Source: Terriglobia bacterium
GTDB taxonomy: Bacteria > Acidobacteriota > Terriglobia > JAIQFV01
Direction: 5' to 3'
NCBI GenBank assembly: GCA_020073085.1
Contig: JAIQFV010000002.1
Span: 133,586 to 197,585, forward strand
Length of the DNA: 64,000 bases
Shown one piece after another: positions 35,141 to 46,871 of the stretch (its first letter is position 1; every line of letters starts with the position of its first letter). The notes below the pieces were generated by a model. That model searched no databases. It was given only the letters and a program-made list of their open reading frames with translations, and had not been told where the DNA came from. The position numbers and the translations under genes were made by a program.

Positions 35141-36436
35141 TCAGGCTTGAGCCACGGCGGTCGTCGCGCCGTTCAGGCTGAAGCCGTGCAAGGCCTGCTT
35201 GATGATCCACCGCAGGACGGTCTGGTTGTTGTAGTAATGCCCCAGGACGTACTGGCAGGTCGACAGGCAATGCTTGCCGCAGTCCTTTTTCATCTCATCG
35301 AGCTGTTTGACGTCGAACTTCTGATTTTCGACGGTTCCCCAATCGTACTGTGCAGAGTACATCGGGAAGCAGGGCGCCAGCGTGCCATCCGTCCGAATCA
35401 CGCAGGAGTTGTGCCCCGCGCGACAATTCCAGGACTCAACCTTGCCCCGCATGAAATCTTTCATCCGCCCCAGGTGCGCCTTGGAATTCACCATGATGTA
35501 ACCCTGCTTGTTCTTCTCGATCAAATGGTCCAGCAGGGCGTCGACCTTGGGAAAATCCTCGGGCCGCAGGTATGTTTCGTTCTCCTGCATATGCTTGAAA
35601 TGCGACTGCTCCAGCATCGGGGTCTCGTTGATGTGATAATCGGTGGAGATCCCATGGTCGTGCGCAATTTCGGTCAATTCCTTGATGTCGTCCATGTTGT
35701 TCCGGCAGATGTTCATGTTGAAGACGACCATGTAGCCGTACCGCCGCTGCATCTTCACCATGTAATCGAAATTGGCTCGGATGGGCTTGAGCGCCTTGGG
35801 CAATCCCGGCTTCTCGTCGACACAATCGACCGCGAAATTGATGGCCGCGACGCCCGAATCGCCAATCCAATCGCATACCTCCGGCCTCAACAATCGACCG
35901 TTGGTGGGGAGGTAGACGAAGAATCCGCGTTTCGTTCCGTAGTACACCACCTTGTGGATGAATTGCGGACGCAGCAGCGGCTCGCCTCCCATGATGGCAA
36001 TGACGCGGCAACCCACGGAATGCAGCCAATCGATGGAGCGCTTGGCGGTGTCTTCGGTCATTCCCTTGACGCTGTTGTCGAACGCCCAGCAGTAGTGGCA
36101 GTCGAGGTTGCATTTCCACTCAGTGAACAGGTACGACAATAAGGGGCGAAACTCGTCCGCCATCACGCGCGATTGAACATAGGGGACAAACCACCGGCGA
36201 AAGGCCCGGGTCCCGTTGTTGGCGTGATACACGAATCCCGACCGCTTCATGTCGGTGGTCCCTTTGGTCATGGGAAAGACCGGCTCCGGCAGGGCCTGTG
36301 GCTCCGGAGAAGGCGGCAGGAGAGTGGTCCGCACGGATGCCTTTTGCAGGAACTCCTGCAATGGCACATCAACACGAAACGCGCGTGTGGATTCGGTAAA
36401 TTCGGGTGTGGATTCGATTGGGGCCGGTTGTGACAT
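35141..36436 (-). CDS. Radical SAM protein with SPASM-like C-terminus
   Basis: Start at ATG 36436, preceded by AAGGAGA; product 431 residues. After an 80-residue N-terminal extension, the radical SAM cluster motif is CNLDCHYC (Cys109, 113, 116), then GGEPLLRP and the barrel (VYLPTNGRLLRPEV, AINFAVDCVDEKPGLPKAL). A cysteine-rich C-terminus (WNCRAGHNSCVIRTDGTLAPC, then CGKHCLSTC) matches an auxiliary [4Fe-4S]-cluster SPASM/Twitch domain. Substrate unknown. It lies 105 bases after a Tes-like radical SAM gene and shares its terminator, so they likely act together. Confidence 0.9.
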   Translation of the reverse strand: MSQPAPIESTPEFTESTRAFRVDVPLQEFLQKASVRTTLLPPSPEPQALPEPVFPMTKGTTDMKRSGFVYHANNGTRAFRRWFVPYVQSRVMADEFRPLLSYLFTEWKCNLDCHYCWAFDNSVKGMTEDTAKRSIDWLHSVGCRVIAIMGGEPLLRPQFIHKVVYYGTKRGFFVYLPTNGRLLRPEVCDWIGDSGVAAINFAVDCVDEKPGLPKALKPIRANFDYMVKMQRRYGYMVVFNMNICRNNMDDIKELTEIAHDHGISTDYHINETPMLEQSHFKHMQENETYLRPEDFPKVDALLDHLIEKNKQGYIMVNSKAHLGRMKDFMRGKVESWNCRAGHNSCVIRTDGTLAPCFPMYSAQYDWGTVENQKFDVKQLDEMKKDCGKHCLSTCQYVLGHYYNNQTVLRWIIKQALHGFSLNGATTAVAQA

Positions 36437-36541
36437 TCTGCAATCTCCTTTCCTCATTCAAAAACGAGGTTACGGGGAATCTTTAAGGATCCCGGAAAAT
36501 GAAATACTGCCCGCCGTTATTGCCGTCTTTGCGGAACACGC

Positions 36542-38626
36542 CTACTGCGGAGGCGCGTCCTTCTGCGGCTCAATGCCATATTTGTTCAGTAACTGGACGA
36601 TCTTCGGTACCTCGGGGACGGGTTCATTCAAAATGTGCTGTCGGTAGAGCTTCGCCATCCGCTCGTTTTCCTGCTGCTGTTTCAATCGCTCTCGCGCCGC
36701 CCGCAGTTTTTCTTCGCGCGCGGTCTTGGCAATTCCCCTTTCCTCGAGATCGTGCTGGACCTCGGTGGTGATGAGACCCTCTTTGAGGACAAGGGAATGG
36801 TCACTGCTGTCGAGGCTAACGCTCTTACCGCCGGCAAAGATCTCGTGGCGTCCATGTTCTTCGTACCACTTCGTCAACGTGGCCGTCATGTGCATCTTCT
36901 CCACGATATTGCGCCAGCCGACGCCGGTGTTGTAAGCACAGAACGAAATCTCGCCTTCCTGCGTCGCGTACGGAATGATGCACCGCTCCGTGCGGCGGAA
37001 GTCGTAATTGAACAGGTCCTGGAACCACATTCCGGCAATGAACAGGATGTTCCAGCGGTCCCGGCGGCGTCTTTCGATATCTTCCATGGTCCGGTCGGCT
37101 CCCACTTTGCCGTAGTCCCTTCCGCTCGCTCCAAAGCCTTTGTCGAATTTCTTCAACAGATCGAACACCGAGAAATGCGTCGTCGCTTTGAAAGGGTCGT
37201 AGTTCCGCATCACGGCGAGTGCCATTCCCAGGATTGAAACGAATTTGCTCCGCGCTCCATCGTTGACCCTGGCGACATCGCGGGCCAGGCGGTCGGTATT
37301 GAGAAACGAAGTGAGCGGGGCGGCCTCTTTTGTTTCCTTGTCAATCATCACCGCCATCCCGACGCCGCAATTGGGGTGGCAACCACAGCTCAACTGACCC
37401 CAGTCCGCCCCGGGACCGTGAACCAGATCAGCCCAATCCGCAAACGTGCTGATAAAGGAGAGCGGGAACCAGTCGCGGGTGGGCTCGCCCAGGCCCGTTT
37501 GCTTCTTCACATCGTGGGCCAGGTGCGAAAGCGTGTAACGTTGCGCCTGGCGCCGTTCATCGGAGATGTCCTCATCGCGGCCGGTGAAGGAAACCGGCTG
37601 GAAGGAGCAGAAGGAGACCCGCTTGGGGTTGTCCAGCGCGAATTGGATGATGCGTCCCACCTGTTCGTTGTTAATGCCATTGACAATGGTGGTCACGGGC
37701 ACAATTTCGATACCCGCTTTGTGGAGGTTTTCAATGGCACGGAGTTTAACGTCAAATAAGTTCCCCACCTTGCGATGTTCATTGGCCGCGTTTCCAATCC
37801 CGTCAAACTGGAGGTAAGCATATCGAAGGCCCGCTTCCGCGGCCTGGCGGCAAAATTCCTCACTCTTGGCGAACTCGATCCCGTTCGTCGCTGCCTGGAC
37901 ACTGTTGTACCCCACCTTGCGCGCATACCGGACGGCATCGATGAAATACGGCGACAGGGTCGGCTCACCTCCCGAAAACTGGACGCTCATTTGGCGCCGC
38001 GGCTTGAGGGAGATGGCGTTATCGAGCAGCCGTTGGATCTCCTCCCAACTCAGTTCATGTACGAAACCCACCTGATTGGCGTCCATGAAGCAGGGATCAC
38101 ACATCATGTTGCAGCGGTTGGTCAGATCAATCGTGAGGACCGCACCCCGGCCATAACGGATCGTGCTGGTCCCGTGATTGTGCAACTTCTCATCATTGTG
38201 GGAGACGATATCGCTGCCGGGATAAGCCTGTTCCAGGTGCTTGAAGAACTCGGCGTCAATCGACATCACGTCTTCAAAATGTCCGTGTTTGGGGCAGTCC
38301 TTGATCATCAGGATCTGACCGTCACGCTCCACAATCTGCGCCTTGATTTCACCCACCCTTTCATTCAGCAGAATATCTTTGGGGATCTTGCCATCCACGA
38401 TCTGCTTGCGAACCTCGGGCACACACTTGGGGCAGAGCGAATCGGTGGTTCGCGGCCATCCCAGGGGCGGTTTGACTTTTTGATAGGACTTCAGGAGGGG
38501 GCGATCCGACCACTTCGGTGTGAACGCCGGGTTCGGCTTAATGCGGTTCAGCCTATCGAATACACTCCACGCCCCACCGGCTAAATAAGTCAAGCCTTTC
38601 TCCACATACTTTATTGGCTTGTGCAT
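36542..38626 (-). CDS. Radical SAM protein of the Tes (tetraether synthase)-like family
   Basis: A 694-residue protein. N-terminal zinc-type cysteines: LCPKC (65, 68) and a later DCPKHGHFED (111). Radical SAM motif CNMMCDPC (Cys172, 176, 179) sits within DLTNRCNMMCDPCFMDANQ, followed by QFSGGEPTLSPYF (about 216) and YLQFDGIG, VNGINNEQVGRIIQFALDN and FQPVSFTGRDEDIS. These are the landmarks of the family containing archaeal Tes and bacterial membrane-spanning-lipid synthases, which couple lipid tails across the membrane by C-C bond formation. A long C-terminal part with more Cys (SCGCHPNCGVG; RCIIPYATQEGEISFC) follows. Inferred role: membrane-spanning lipid biosynthesis; a different lipid or substrate is possible. 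SD is AAGGAG with a rather long 13-base spacer. Confidence 0.85.
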   Translation of the reverse strand: MHKPIKYVEKGLTYLAGGAWSVFDRLNRIKPNPAFTPKWSDRPLLKSYQKVKPPLGWPRTTDSLCPKCVPEVRKQIVDGKIPKDILLNERVGEIKAQIVERDGQILMIKDCPKHGHFEDVMSIDAEFFKHLEQAYPGSDIVSHNDEKLHNHGTSTIRYGRGAVLTIDLTNRCNMMCDPCFMDANQVGFVHELSWEEIQRLLDNAISLKPRRQMSVQFSGGEPTLSPYFIDAVRYARKVGYNSVQAATNGIEFAKSEEFCRQAAEAGLRYAYLQFDGIGNAANEHRKVGNLFDVKLRAIENLHKAGIEIVPVTTIVNGINNEQVGRIIQFALDNPKRVSFCSFQPVSFTGRDEDISDERRQAQRYTLSHLAHDVKKQTGLGEPTRDWFPLSFISTFADWADLVHGPGADWGQLSCGCHPNCGVGMAVMIDKETKEAAPLTSFLNTDRLARDVARVNDGARSKFVSILGMALAVMRNYDPFKATTHFSVFDLLKKFDKGFGASGRDYGKVGADRTMEDIERRRRDRWNILFIAGMWFQDLFNYDFRRTERCIIPYATQEGEISFCAYNTGVGWRNIVEKMHMTATLTKWYEEHGRHEIFAGGKSVSLDSSDHSLVLKEGLITTEVQHDLEERGIAKTAREEKLRAARERLKQQQENERMAKLYRQHILNEPVPEVPKIVQLLNKYGIEPQKDAPPQ

Positions 38627-39208
38627 GTTTTTCTTAACACTCCTTTATCTATGGCGGACAAACCTAGGCGACATCTACCCACCTCGTGCTTGGTTGCCGC
38701 AATGAGAACTGGTTTCCGTCTCAACCAAACGGCACGAACCGCCAACGTCATGTTTGGGTTAGGCGTGATGAAATGGTCATCCCGCCCGCGCTTGGCCGAT
38801 CTCATGCCAAAAGGACAGCGAGTTTTGCCTTTATCAGGCCCGAATATCACAGGTAAATCGAATATATGTCAAGTTTTTTTCGCTGAATGGGCACTATTAA
38901 CCCCCCAATGTTTCACCGATGAAACGCCTGCTGATTACGCAATATATTGTGTTCATTCAATGAGATAGCCCAAGGTGGCCTAATCTTGCATAACTGAGGC
39001 CAGAAAAAGGGCACCATGAAAACCCCTTTCAGGTGCCTGAAATCGCTGTTGAATGGCAGGCAGATCTTCCCCTTGACGAATCAATCCGTTGGAGGCGATT
39101 TGTGCCTTCAGAGGCAATCGTGACGCATAGGAAAGGAGTTCGTTCGGATTGGCTTCGGAGTTGCCAATGTAATGAAAATGAAATTGACCTTTGTCCGCTC
39201 AAAGGGGG

Positions 39209-39236
39209 TTGACGGTATCAGTGAGTGGGTTATACT
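39209..39236 (+). promoter_or_regulatory. Sigma-70-type promoter for the rsgA transcript
   Basis: TTGACG (39209-39214), 16 bases, TATACT (39231-39236). The start of transcription would fall at about 39243, exactly where a 22-base perfect palindrome begins. Confidence 0.6.
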
Positions 39237-39243
39237 AACCTCC

Positions 39244-39265
39244 GCACCGGGCAATTGCCCGGTGC
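39244..39265. repeat. 22-base perfect palindrome at the predicted transcript 5' end
   Basis: Half-sites GCACCGGGCAA and TTGCCCGGTGC. If the promoter at 39209 is used, the mRNA begins with this hairpin, which could protect the 5' end or be an operator. Confidence 0.85.
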
Positions 39266-39287
39266 TACTTTCCTCAAGGAGGAGCCT

Positions 39288-39341
39288 ATGTCTGCAGTCT
39301 CTGTCGTCAGGGGTAGGTCTGCCTCCGTCTCGCTGATTTAA
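39288..39341 (+). CDS. 17-residue leader peptide ahead of rsgA (putative)
   Basis: AAGGAGGAG (about 39276-39284) lies directly before ATG 39288; the frame encodes MSAVSVVRGRSASVSLI and stops at 39339-39341. The ribosome-binding site is stronger than that of most genes here. The peptide has no known family and its coding use is inferred only from the ribosome-binding site and position. Confidence 0.5.
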   Translation: MSAVSVVRGRSASVSLI

Positions 39342-39529
39342 GGCAAGGAGTTTTGCGCCTGGATGCCCAGCATCCATCGAGACTTTCGGCGCCCGTTCTT
39401 CTTCCGCAGACCTTCCCCTTCTACCAATATCAACCTCGATTCGTGGCGATTGATTCGCTGCGCAAGAACTTCATTCCCGTGCCTTTCGGTCAAGAAAGGC
39501 CGGAGCCAACAAGAAGAGGAGAGACTTGC

Positions 39530-40594
39530 ATGCAATTGGCGGAACTGGGATGGAATCCCTATTTTCAGGGTCATTTTATGGAAGAACAATCGAACGGCTG
39601 TGTACCCGCACGCGTGTCGGAGGAGAGCAAGGGGCTATACCGGGTGATGGTCGAAGAGGGTGAACTCCTCGCGCAAATTACGGGGAGGGTCCGTTATCGC
39701 GCCGAAGAGCGGAGCGATTTTCCAGCGGTGGGTGACTGGGTCGTCATCGCGCCGCGCCCGTCAGAAGGGCGCGCCCTCATTACCGCGATTCTGCCGCGGC
39801 GCACCCTGCTTTCGCGGAAGGTGGCCGGGCAAGCGATCGACGAGCAGATCCTGGCGACGAATCTCGACATCGTGTTCATCGTCACCTCGCTCAACCAGGA
39901 GTTCAAACTCCGGCGCATCGAGCGATATCTGACGCTGGTGTGGCAGAGCGGGGCCCAACCCGTCGTGCTCCTGAACAAGGCCGACCTTTGTCCGGATGCC
40001 GGCGATCTTTGCCCGGGGGCGGAGCGGGTCGCGCCGGGAGCACCGGTGCATGCGATGAGCGCCGCGACCGGGGAAGGGCTTTCATCGGTGCGGCAGTATC
40101 TGGGAGCAGGACGGACGGCCGCGTTTATCGGCTCCTCGGGAGTCGGGAAGAGCACCATCATCAACGCGCTCCTGGGCGACCCACTCCAACACGTCCAGTC
40201 CGTCCGGCCTTCAGATGATCGCGGGCGGCACACGACCACGTCACGTCAAATGCTCGTGCTGCCGGACGGTGGCATCGTGGTGGACACTCCGGGAATGCGT
40301 GAGTTGCAGCTGTGGGAGAGCGCCGTTGGAATTTCACAAGCTTTCGAGGATCTCGAAGCCTTGGCGCAACAATGCCGGTTTCGCGACTGCCAGCACCGTG
40401 GTGAACCCGGTTGCGCCATCCCGCATGCCCTCGCGGACGGCACCCTCGATCGCGCGCGCCTGGAGAATTATCGGAAGATGCAGGCGGAGCTGCGGTTTCT
40501 CGATACCAAGACCGATCCCGAGGCGCGACGGGCGGTCAAGGAGCGCTGGAAGAAACTCTGCAAGGCACAGAAGAGGGGCCCCAAGAAATACTAG
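39530..40594 (+). CDS. rsgA: Ribosome-assembly GTPase RsgA
   Basis: Start ATG 39530, preceded by GAGGAGAG; product 354 residues, though the frame opens much earlier at 39353. N-terminal OB fold, then a circularly permuted GTPase: NKAD (G4) precedes G1 GSSGVGKSTIINALL, then TTTSRQML and DTPGMREL (G3). A C-terminal zinc knuckle, C-x4-C-x6-H, follows (CRFRDCQHRGEPGCAI). It helps mature the 30S subunit. The transcript appears to carry a 5' palindrome and a 17-codon leader. Confidence 0.96.
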   Translation: MQLAELGWNPYFQGHFMEEQSNGCVPARVSEESKGLYRVMVEEGELLAQITGRVRYRAEERSDFPAVGDWVVIAPRPSEGRALITAILPRRTLLSRKVAGQAIDEQILATNLDIVFIVTSLNQEFKLRRIERYLTLVWQSGAQPVVLLNKADLCPDAGDLCPGAERVAPGAPVHAMSAATGEGLSSVRQYLGAGRTAAFIGSSGVGKSTIINALLGDPLQHVQSVRPSDDRGRHTTTSRQMLVLPDGGIVVDTPGMRELQLWESAVGISQAFEDLEALAQQCRFRDCQHRGEPGCAIPHALADGTLDRARLENYRKMQAELRFLDTKTDPEARRAVKERWKKLCKAQKRGPKKY

Positions 40595-40612
40595 GGGTGC
40601 GGGCCCCCTTTT
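40575..40612 (+). terminator. Hairpin terminator overlapping the rsgA stop
   Basis: GGGGCCC (40575-40581) and GGGCCCC (40601-40607), with the stop codon in the loop, then CTTTT. It should end the rsgA transcript. Confidence 0.6.
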
Positions 40613-40882
40613 CATGGTTCCTGTTTAGGATACCTTGATCTGCCGTTTCGTCCGCGTTCATCGGTGTTCGTCCGCGCCCAACTGGATTCTTCAGTATCTT
40701 TGCGTTGACGGGATCCGGAAACTCGTCTTAAAATCCCGTTCACCCTGATACTTTAGTACCAACACAACCCCGGCGCACCGCCAGCTCCAGTTGGGAATCT
40801 CATTGCTCCGGGGATTGTGGTCGTTTCTGATTTCGACTCAAAAAACGTTTGAACAACTCTACCAGAGGACAGGAGGAACTCT

Positions 40883-41512
40883 ATGAAGTTTGCAAGAGTA
40901 TTCTTGACTTTGATTCTCGTCGTGATTTTTGCCGGCTTGGTTTTCGGCACGGACCAGGAAAAGAAGCCGGCGGCCAAGACCGCCGCGAAACCGGCGATGG
41001 ACGAAAAGGCCGCGATGGCGATGATGGAAAAGCTGGCCACCCCCTCGGAGGGACACAAGAAGCTTGATATGCTGGTCGGCACCTGGCATGTGAAGAACAC
41101 CATGTGGATGGATCCTTCCAAGCCGCCGATGGTTTCCGAAGGAACCTCGGAGCACAAATGGGTCCTGGGAGGCCGGTTTCTCGAGCAGCGCTTCGAAGGG
41201 ACTTTTATGAACATGCCCTTCTCGGGGCTTGGGTACACCGGTTACGACAACTACAAGAAGAAGTATGTGAGCGTGTGGATGGATTCGGCAGGCACGTCAA
41301 TACTGAACACGACCGGTTCTTTCGATGCCGCAGGCAAAGTTCTCACGACGACCGGCAAGATGGATGATTTCACGACCGGAAAGGTGATGACTGTCCGCGA
41401 GAAGATGACCCTTGCCGGCAAGGACGAGGTCCTTTTCGAAATGTATGGCCCCAATCCCACGGGCAAAGAGTACCGGATGATGGAGATCCAGTACACCCGC
41501 AAGGGGCAATAG
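40883..41512 (+). CDS. Exported DUF1579-family protein
   Basis: A 209-residue protein after GGACAGGAGG. Signal peptide (MKFARVFLTLILVVIFAGLVFG), then a Lys/Ala-rich linker (KKPAAKTAAKPAMDEKAAM) and the DUF1579 core, HKKLDMLVGTWHVKNTMWMD ... LGGRFLEQRFEGTFMNMPFSGLGYTGYDN. Family function unknown; a lipocalin-like small-molecule-binding fold is expected from the sequence style. Probably periplasmic. Confidence 0.92.
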   Translation: MKFARVFLTLILVVIFAGLVFGTDQEKKPAAKTAAKPAMDEKAAMAMMEKLATPSEGHKKLDMLVGTWHVKNTMWMDPSKPPMVSEGTSEHKWVLGGRFLEQRFEGTFMNMPFSGLGYTGYDNYKKKYVSVWMDSAGTSILNTTGSFDAAGKVLTTTGKMDDFTTGKVMTVREKMTLAGKDEVLFEMYGPNPTGKEYRMMEIQYTRKGQ

Positions 41513-41626
41513 AGGGCCCGGAAATTAGGGGACCGTCGCCGTGAGATCAGGGGACGACCCACCTCCTATTCCGAGGACTGAATTTGGATGAGCGGCGAAG
41601 CCCAGGGACAGGCCTTATCCTTGTCC

Positions 41627-44143
41627 CTATTCCCCGTTCCCATTCCCTTCCTCGGCGTTCTTTTCAATCAGCGAGCAGGCGGCGACGCGGTCTTCGGCCT
41701 CGAGGTCGATCAAGCGGACCCCCTGGGTGGAGCGCCCGGCTTCGCGGATCTGCGACGAGTCGGTGCGGATGATTTTTCCCTGCGCCGTGATCAACATGAC
41801 CTCGGAATCTTCTTCGACACACAGCGCGCCGACCACCTTGCCATTGCGCTCGGTCGTCTTGACGTTGATGACTCCCTTGCCGCCACGGGCCGTGAGGCGA
41901 TACTCCTCAATCCCCGTTCGCTTTCCGTAACCGCGCTCGGTGACTGAGAGCACCAGTCCCTTCTCGCCAAACGTCGCCATCGAGACCACAAAGTCGCCCT
42001 TGCCGAGTCTCATGGCGCGGACGCCATGCGCCTGGCGCCCCATGTCGCGCACCTCAGCTTCAGGGAAGCGGATGGCCTTGCCGTCGTGCGTCGCGAGGAA
42101 CACAACCTGTTTCCCGTCCGTCAGCTTGCACCCGATCAACTCGTCGTTGGAATCGAGGTTGATGGCGATAATGCCGCGCGCCATCGGGTTCGCAAAGGCC
42201 GACAGCGGCGTCTTCTTGATGACGCCGAGCTGCGTCGCCATGACGATGAACTGCTTGTCGTTGTCCTCCGCGTCCAGCTTCAGCACCGGCAGCACGGCCG
42301 ACACTTTTTCCCCGGCGGTGAGGTTGACGAGGTTGACGATCGACTTTCCCTTCCCGGCCGTGCCGACATCCGGGATCTCGTACACCTTCAGCCAATACAC
42401 CCTGCCTTTGTTCGTGAAGATGAGCAGGTAGGAGTGCGTGGAGGCAATGAAAAGGTGCTCGACGAAGTCCTCCTCGCGCGTCCGCATCCCGATGCGCCCC
42501 TTGCCGCCGCGGGTCTGGGTCCGATAGATCGCGGTCGGCGTGCGCTTCAGGTAGCCGGTATGGGTGAGCGTGATGGCGACATCCTCCTGCGCAATCAGAT
42601 CTTCCAGCGTGATTTCGGCCTGCTCGTCGATGATCAGGGTCCGGCGGACGTCGCCGTAGATCCTTTTAATCTCCTGAAGCTCATCGACCACCACGCCGCG
42701 CAGCTTTTTCTCGCTTGCCAGGATGCTTTGAAGCTTCTCGATCAGCTTGATCAACTCTTCGTATTCCGCCTGGATCTTCCCGCGCTCAAGGCCGGTCAAC
42801 CGCTGCAAGGTCATTTCCAGGATGGCCTGGGCCTGGCGCTCGCTCAGCTTGAAGCGGGCCATCAACCCCTCGCGCGCCTCCTTGGGGGTGGCGCTGGCGC
42901 GGATCAGTTTGATGACGGCATCGATATTATCGAGCGCAATCTTCAGCCCTTCGAGGATATGGGCGCGCTCCTCGGCTTTCCGAAGCTCAAACTGCGTCCG
43001 CCGGCGGACCACCATGACCCGGTGGTCGATGAAGTACTGAATCATGTCCTTCAGATTCAGCACGCGCGGCCGGCCATTGACGATCGACAGCATGATCACG
43101 CCGAAGGAGCTCTGCATCGGCGTCTGCTTGTAAAGATTGTTGAGGATCACCTCCGCCGGCTCGCCCCGGCGCAACTCCACCACGATCCGCATCCCTTCGC
43201 GGTCGGATTCGTCGCGCAAATCGCTGATGCCATCGATTTTCTTTTCCTGCACCAGTTCGGCGATCTTCTCAATGAGCTTGGCCTTGTTGACCTGGTACGG
43301 GATCTCGGTGATGACGATGGCGTCTTTGTCCTTGGTCAGATGTTCAATGGCAGCGCGCGCGCGCATGATCAGTGATCCGCGGCCGGTCGCGTAAGCGTTC
43401 TTGATGCCTTCCTTGCCGTAGATGAAGCCGCCCGTCGGAAAATCAGGTCCCGGGATTTTTTTCATTAATTGGGGGACGGTGGTTTCAGGATCTTCGATGA
43501 GCGCCACGGTCGCATCCACAATTTCCACCAGGTTGTGCGGGGGGATGTTGGTTGCCATGCCGACGGCAATGCCGGAGCTTCCATTCACCAGGAGGTTCGG
43601 CAGCCGGGCGGGCAAGCACAGCGGCTCTTGGAGCGACTCGTCATAATTGGGCGTGAAATCGACGGTTTCCTTGTCGATATCCTCGAGCATCACCTGGGCG
43701 ATGCGCGGCAGGCGCGCCTCGGTATACCGCATCGCCGCCGGGGGATCCCCGTCGATGGAACCGAAGTTCCCCTGCCCGTCGACCAGGGGATAGCGCATGG
43801 AGAACTCCTGGGCCATGCGCACCAGGGTGTCGTAAATGGCGGCGTCGCCATGGGGGTGGTAGTTGCCCATCACCTCGCCCACAATCTTGGCGCACTTGCG
43901 GTAAGGCTTGTTCGAGGCCAACCCCATTTCGTTCATCCCATAGAGGATGCGCCGATGCACGGGTTTCAGCCCGTCGCGCACATCGGGAAGGGCGCGCCCG
44001 ATGATGACCGACATGGCGTAATCCAGGTAGCTGCGCCGCATCTCGTCTTCGATGTTGACGGGGATGCGGTTACCCAGATGGAGCGGTTGCTGGACGGGAG
44101 GTTGAGGCTTGCCTTGATCCTTGGGTGGTTGTTCCGTGGACAT
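41627..44143 (-). CDS. gyrA: DNA gyrase subunit A
   Basis: An 838-residue protein. Catalytic Tyr lies in [47 protein letters not shown] is typical. The GyrA-box region reads [10 protein letters not shown], a slight variant of the canonical QRRGGKG, so gyrase rather than topoisomerase IV is likely. Together with GyrB it supercoils DNA. It is next to gyrB in the dnaA-dnaN-gyrB-gyrA order. Confidence 0.97.
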   Translation of the reverse strand: MSTEQPPKDQGKPQPPVQQPLHLGNRIPVNIEDEMRRSYLDYAMSVIIGRALPDVRDGLKPVHRRILYGMNEMGLASNKPYRKCAKIVGEVMGNYHPHGDAAIYDTLVRMAQEFSMRYPLVDGQGNFGSIDGDPPAAMRYTEARLPRIAQVMLEDIDKETVDFTPNYDESLQEPLCLPARLPNLLVNGSSGIAVGMATNIPPHNLVEIVDATVALIEDPETTVPQLMKKIPGPDFPTGGFIYGKEGIKNAYATGRGSLIMRARAAIEHLTKDKDAIVITEIPYQVNKAKLIEKIAELVQEKKIDGISDLRDESDREGMRIVVELRRGEPAEVILNNLYKQTPMQSSFGVIMLSIVNGRPRVLNLKDMIQYFIDHRVMVVRRRTQFELRKAEERAHILEGLKIALDNIDAVIKLIRASATPKEAREGLMARFKLSERQAQAILEMTLQRLTGLERGKIQAEYEELIKLIEKLQSILASEKKLRGVVVDELQEIKRIYGDVRRTLIIDEQAEITLEDLIAQEDVAITLTHTGYLKRTPTAIYRTQTRGGKGRIGMRTREEDFVEHLFIASTHSYLLIFTNKGRVYWLKVYEIPDVGTAGKGKSIVNLVNLTAGEKVSAVLPVLKLDAEDNDKQFIVMATQLGVIKKTPLSAFANPMARGIIAINLDSNDELIGCKLTDGKQVVFLATHDGKAIRFPEAEVRDMGRQAHGVRAMRLGKGDFVVSMATFGEKGLVLSVTERGYGKRTGIEEYRLTARGGKGVINVKTTERNGKVVGALCVEEDSEVMLITAQGKIIRTDSSQIREAGRSTQGVRLIDLEAEDRVAACSLIEKNAEEGNGNGE

Positions 44144-44220
44144 GAAAGATTAATGGTTCCCCTGGATTTGAATTCACCGCAAAGACCGCCGAGATCTCGG
44201 CGCTTCCGCGGTGGCTTTTC
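44144..44220. repeat. Nested palindrome between gyrB and gyrA
   Basis: GCCGAGATCTCGGC, a 14-base perfect palindrome at about 44188-44201, sits within outer arms CACCGC / GCGGTG. It lies in the gap between gyrB and gyrA and may attenuate or stabilise the message. Confidence 0.7.
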
Positions 44221-46836
<2,616 letters not shown>

Positions 46837-46871
46837 TCACCCGCTTGATTCCTCCCGCCGCCACCCTGCTT

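Larger units (their letters stand above)
38627..39529. other. Intergenic with promoter, palindrome and leader peptide before rsgA
   Basis: About 900 bases. The first 580 bases hold no gene I can support; they contain the promoter of the Tes-like gene. The last part carries a sigma-70-type promoter at 39209-39236, a perfect palindrome at 39244-39265 and a 17-codon ORF at 39288-39341. Confidence 0.6.

Noticed and set aside
39353-39529. Longer RsgA from TTG 39353
   Set aside because: No family resemblance in the added 59 residues; GAGGAGAG marks the ATG at 39530.
40646-40690. Short repeat-like stretch resembling TTCATCGGTGTTCG units before the DUF1579 gene
   Set aside because: Too short and imperfect to call a repeat array; noted as similar to the low-complexity style near 1893-1920.
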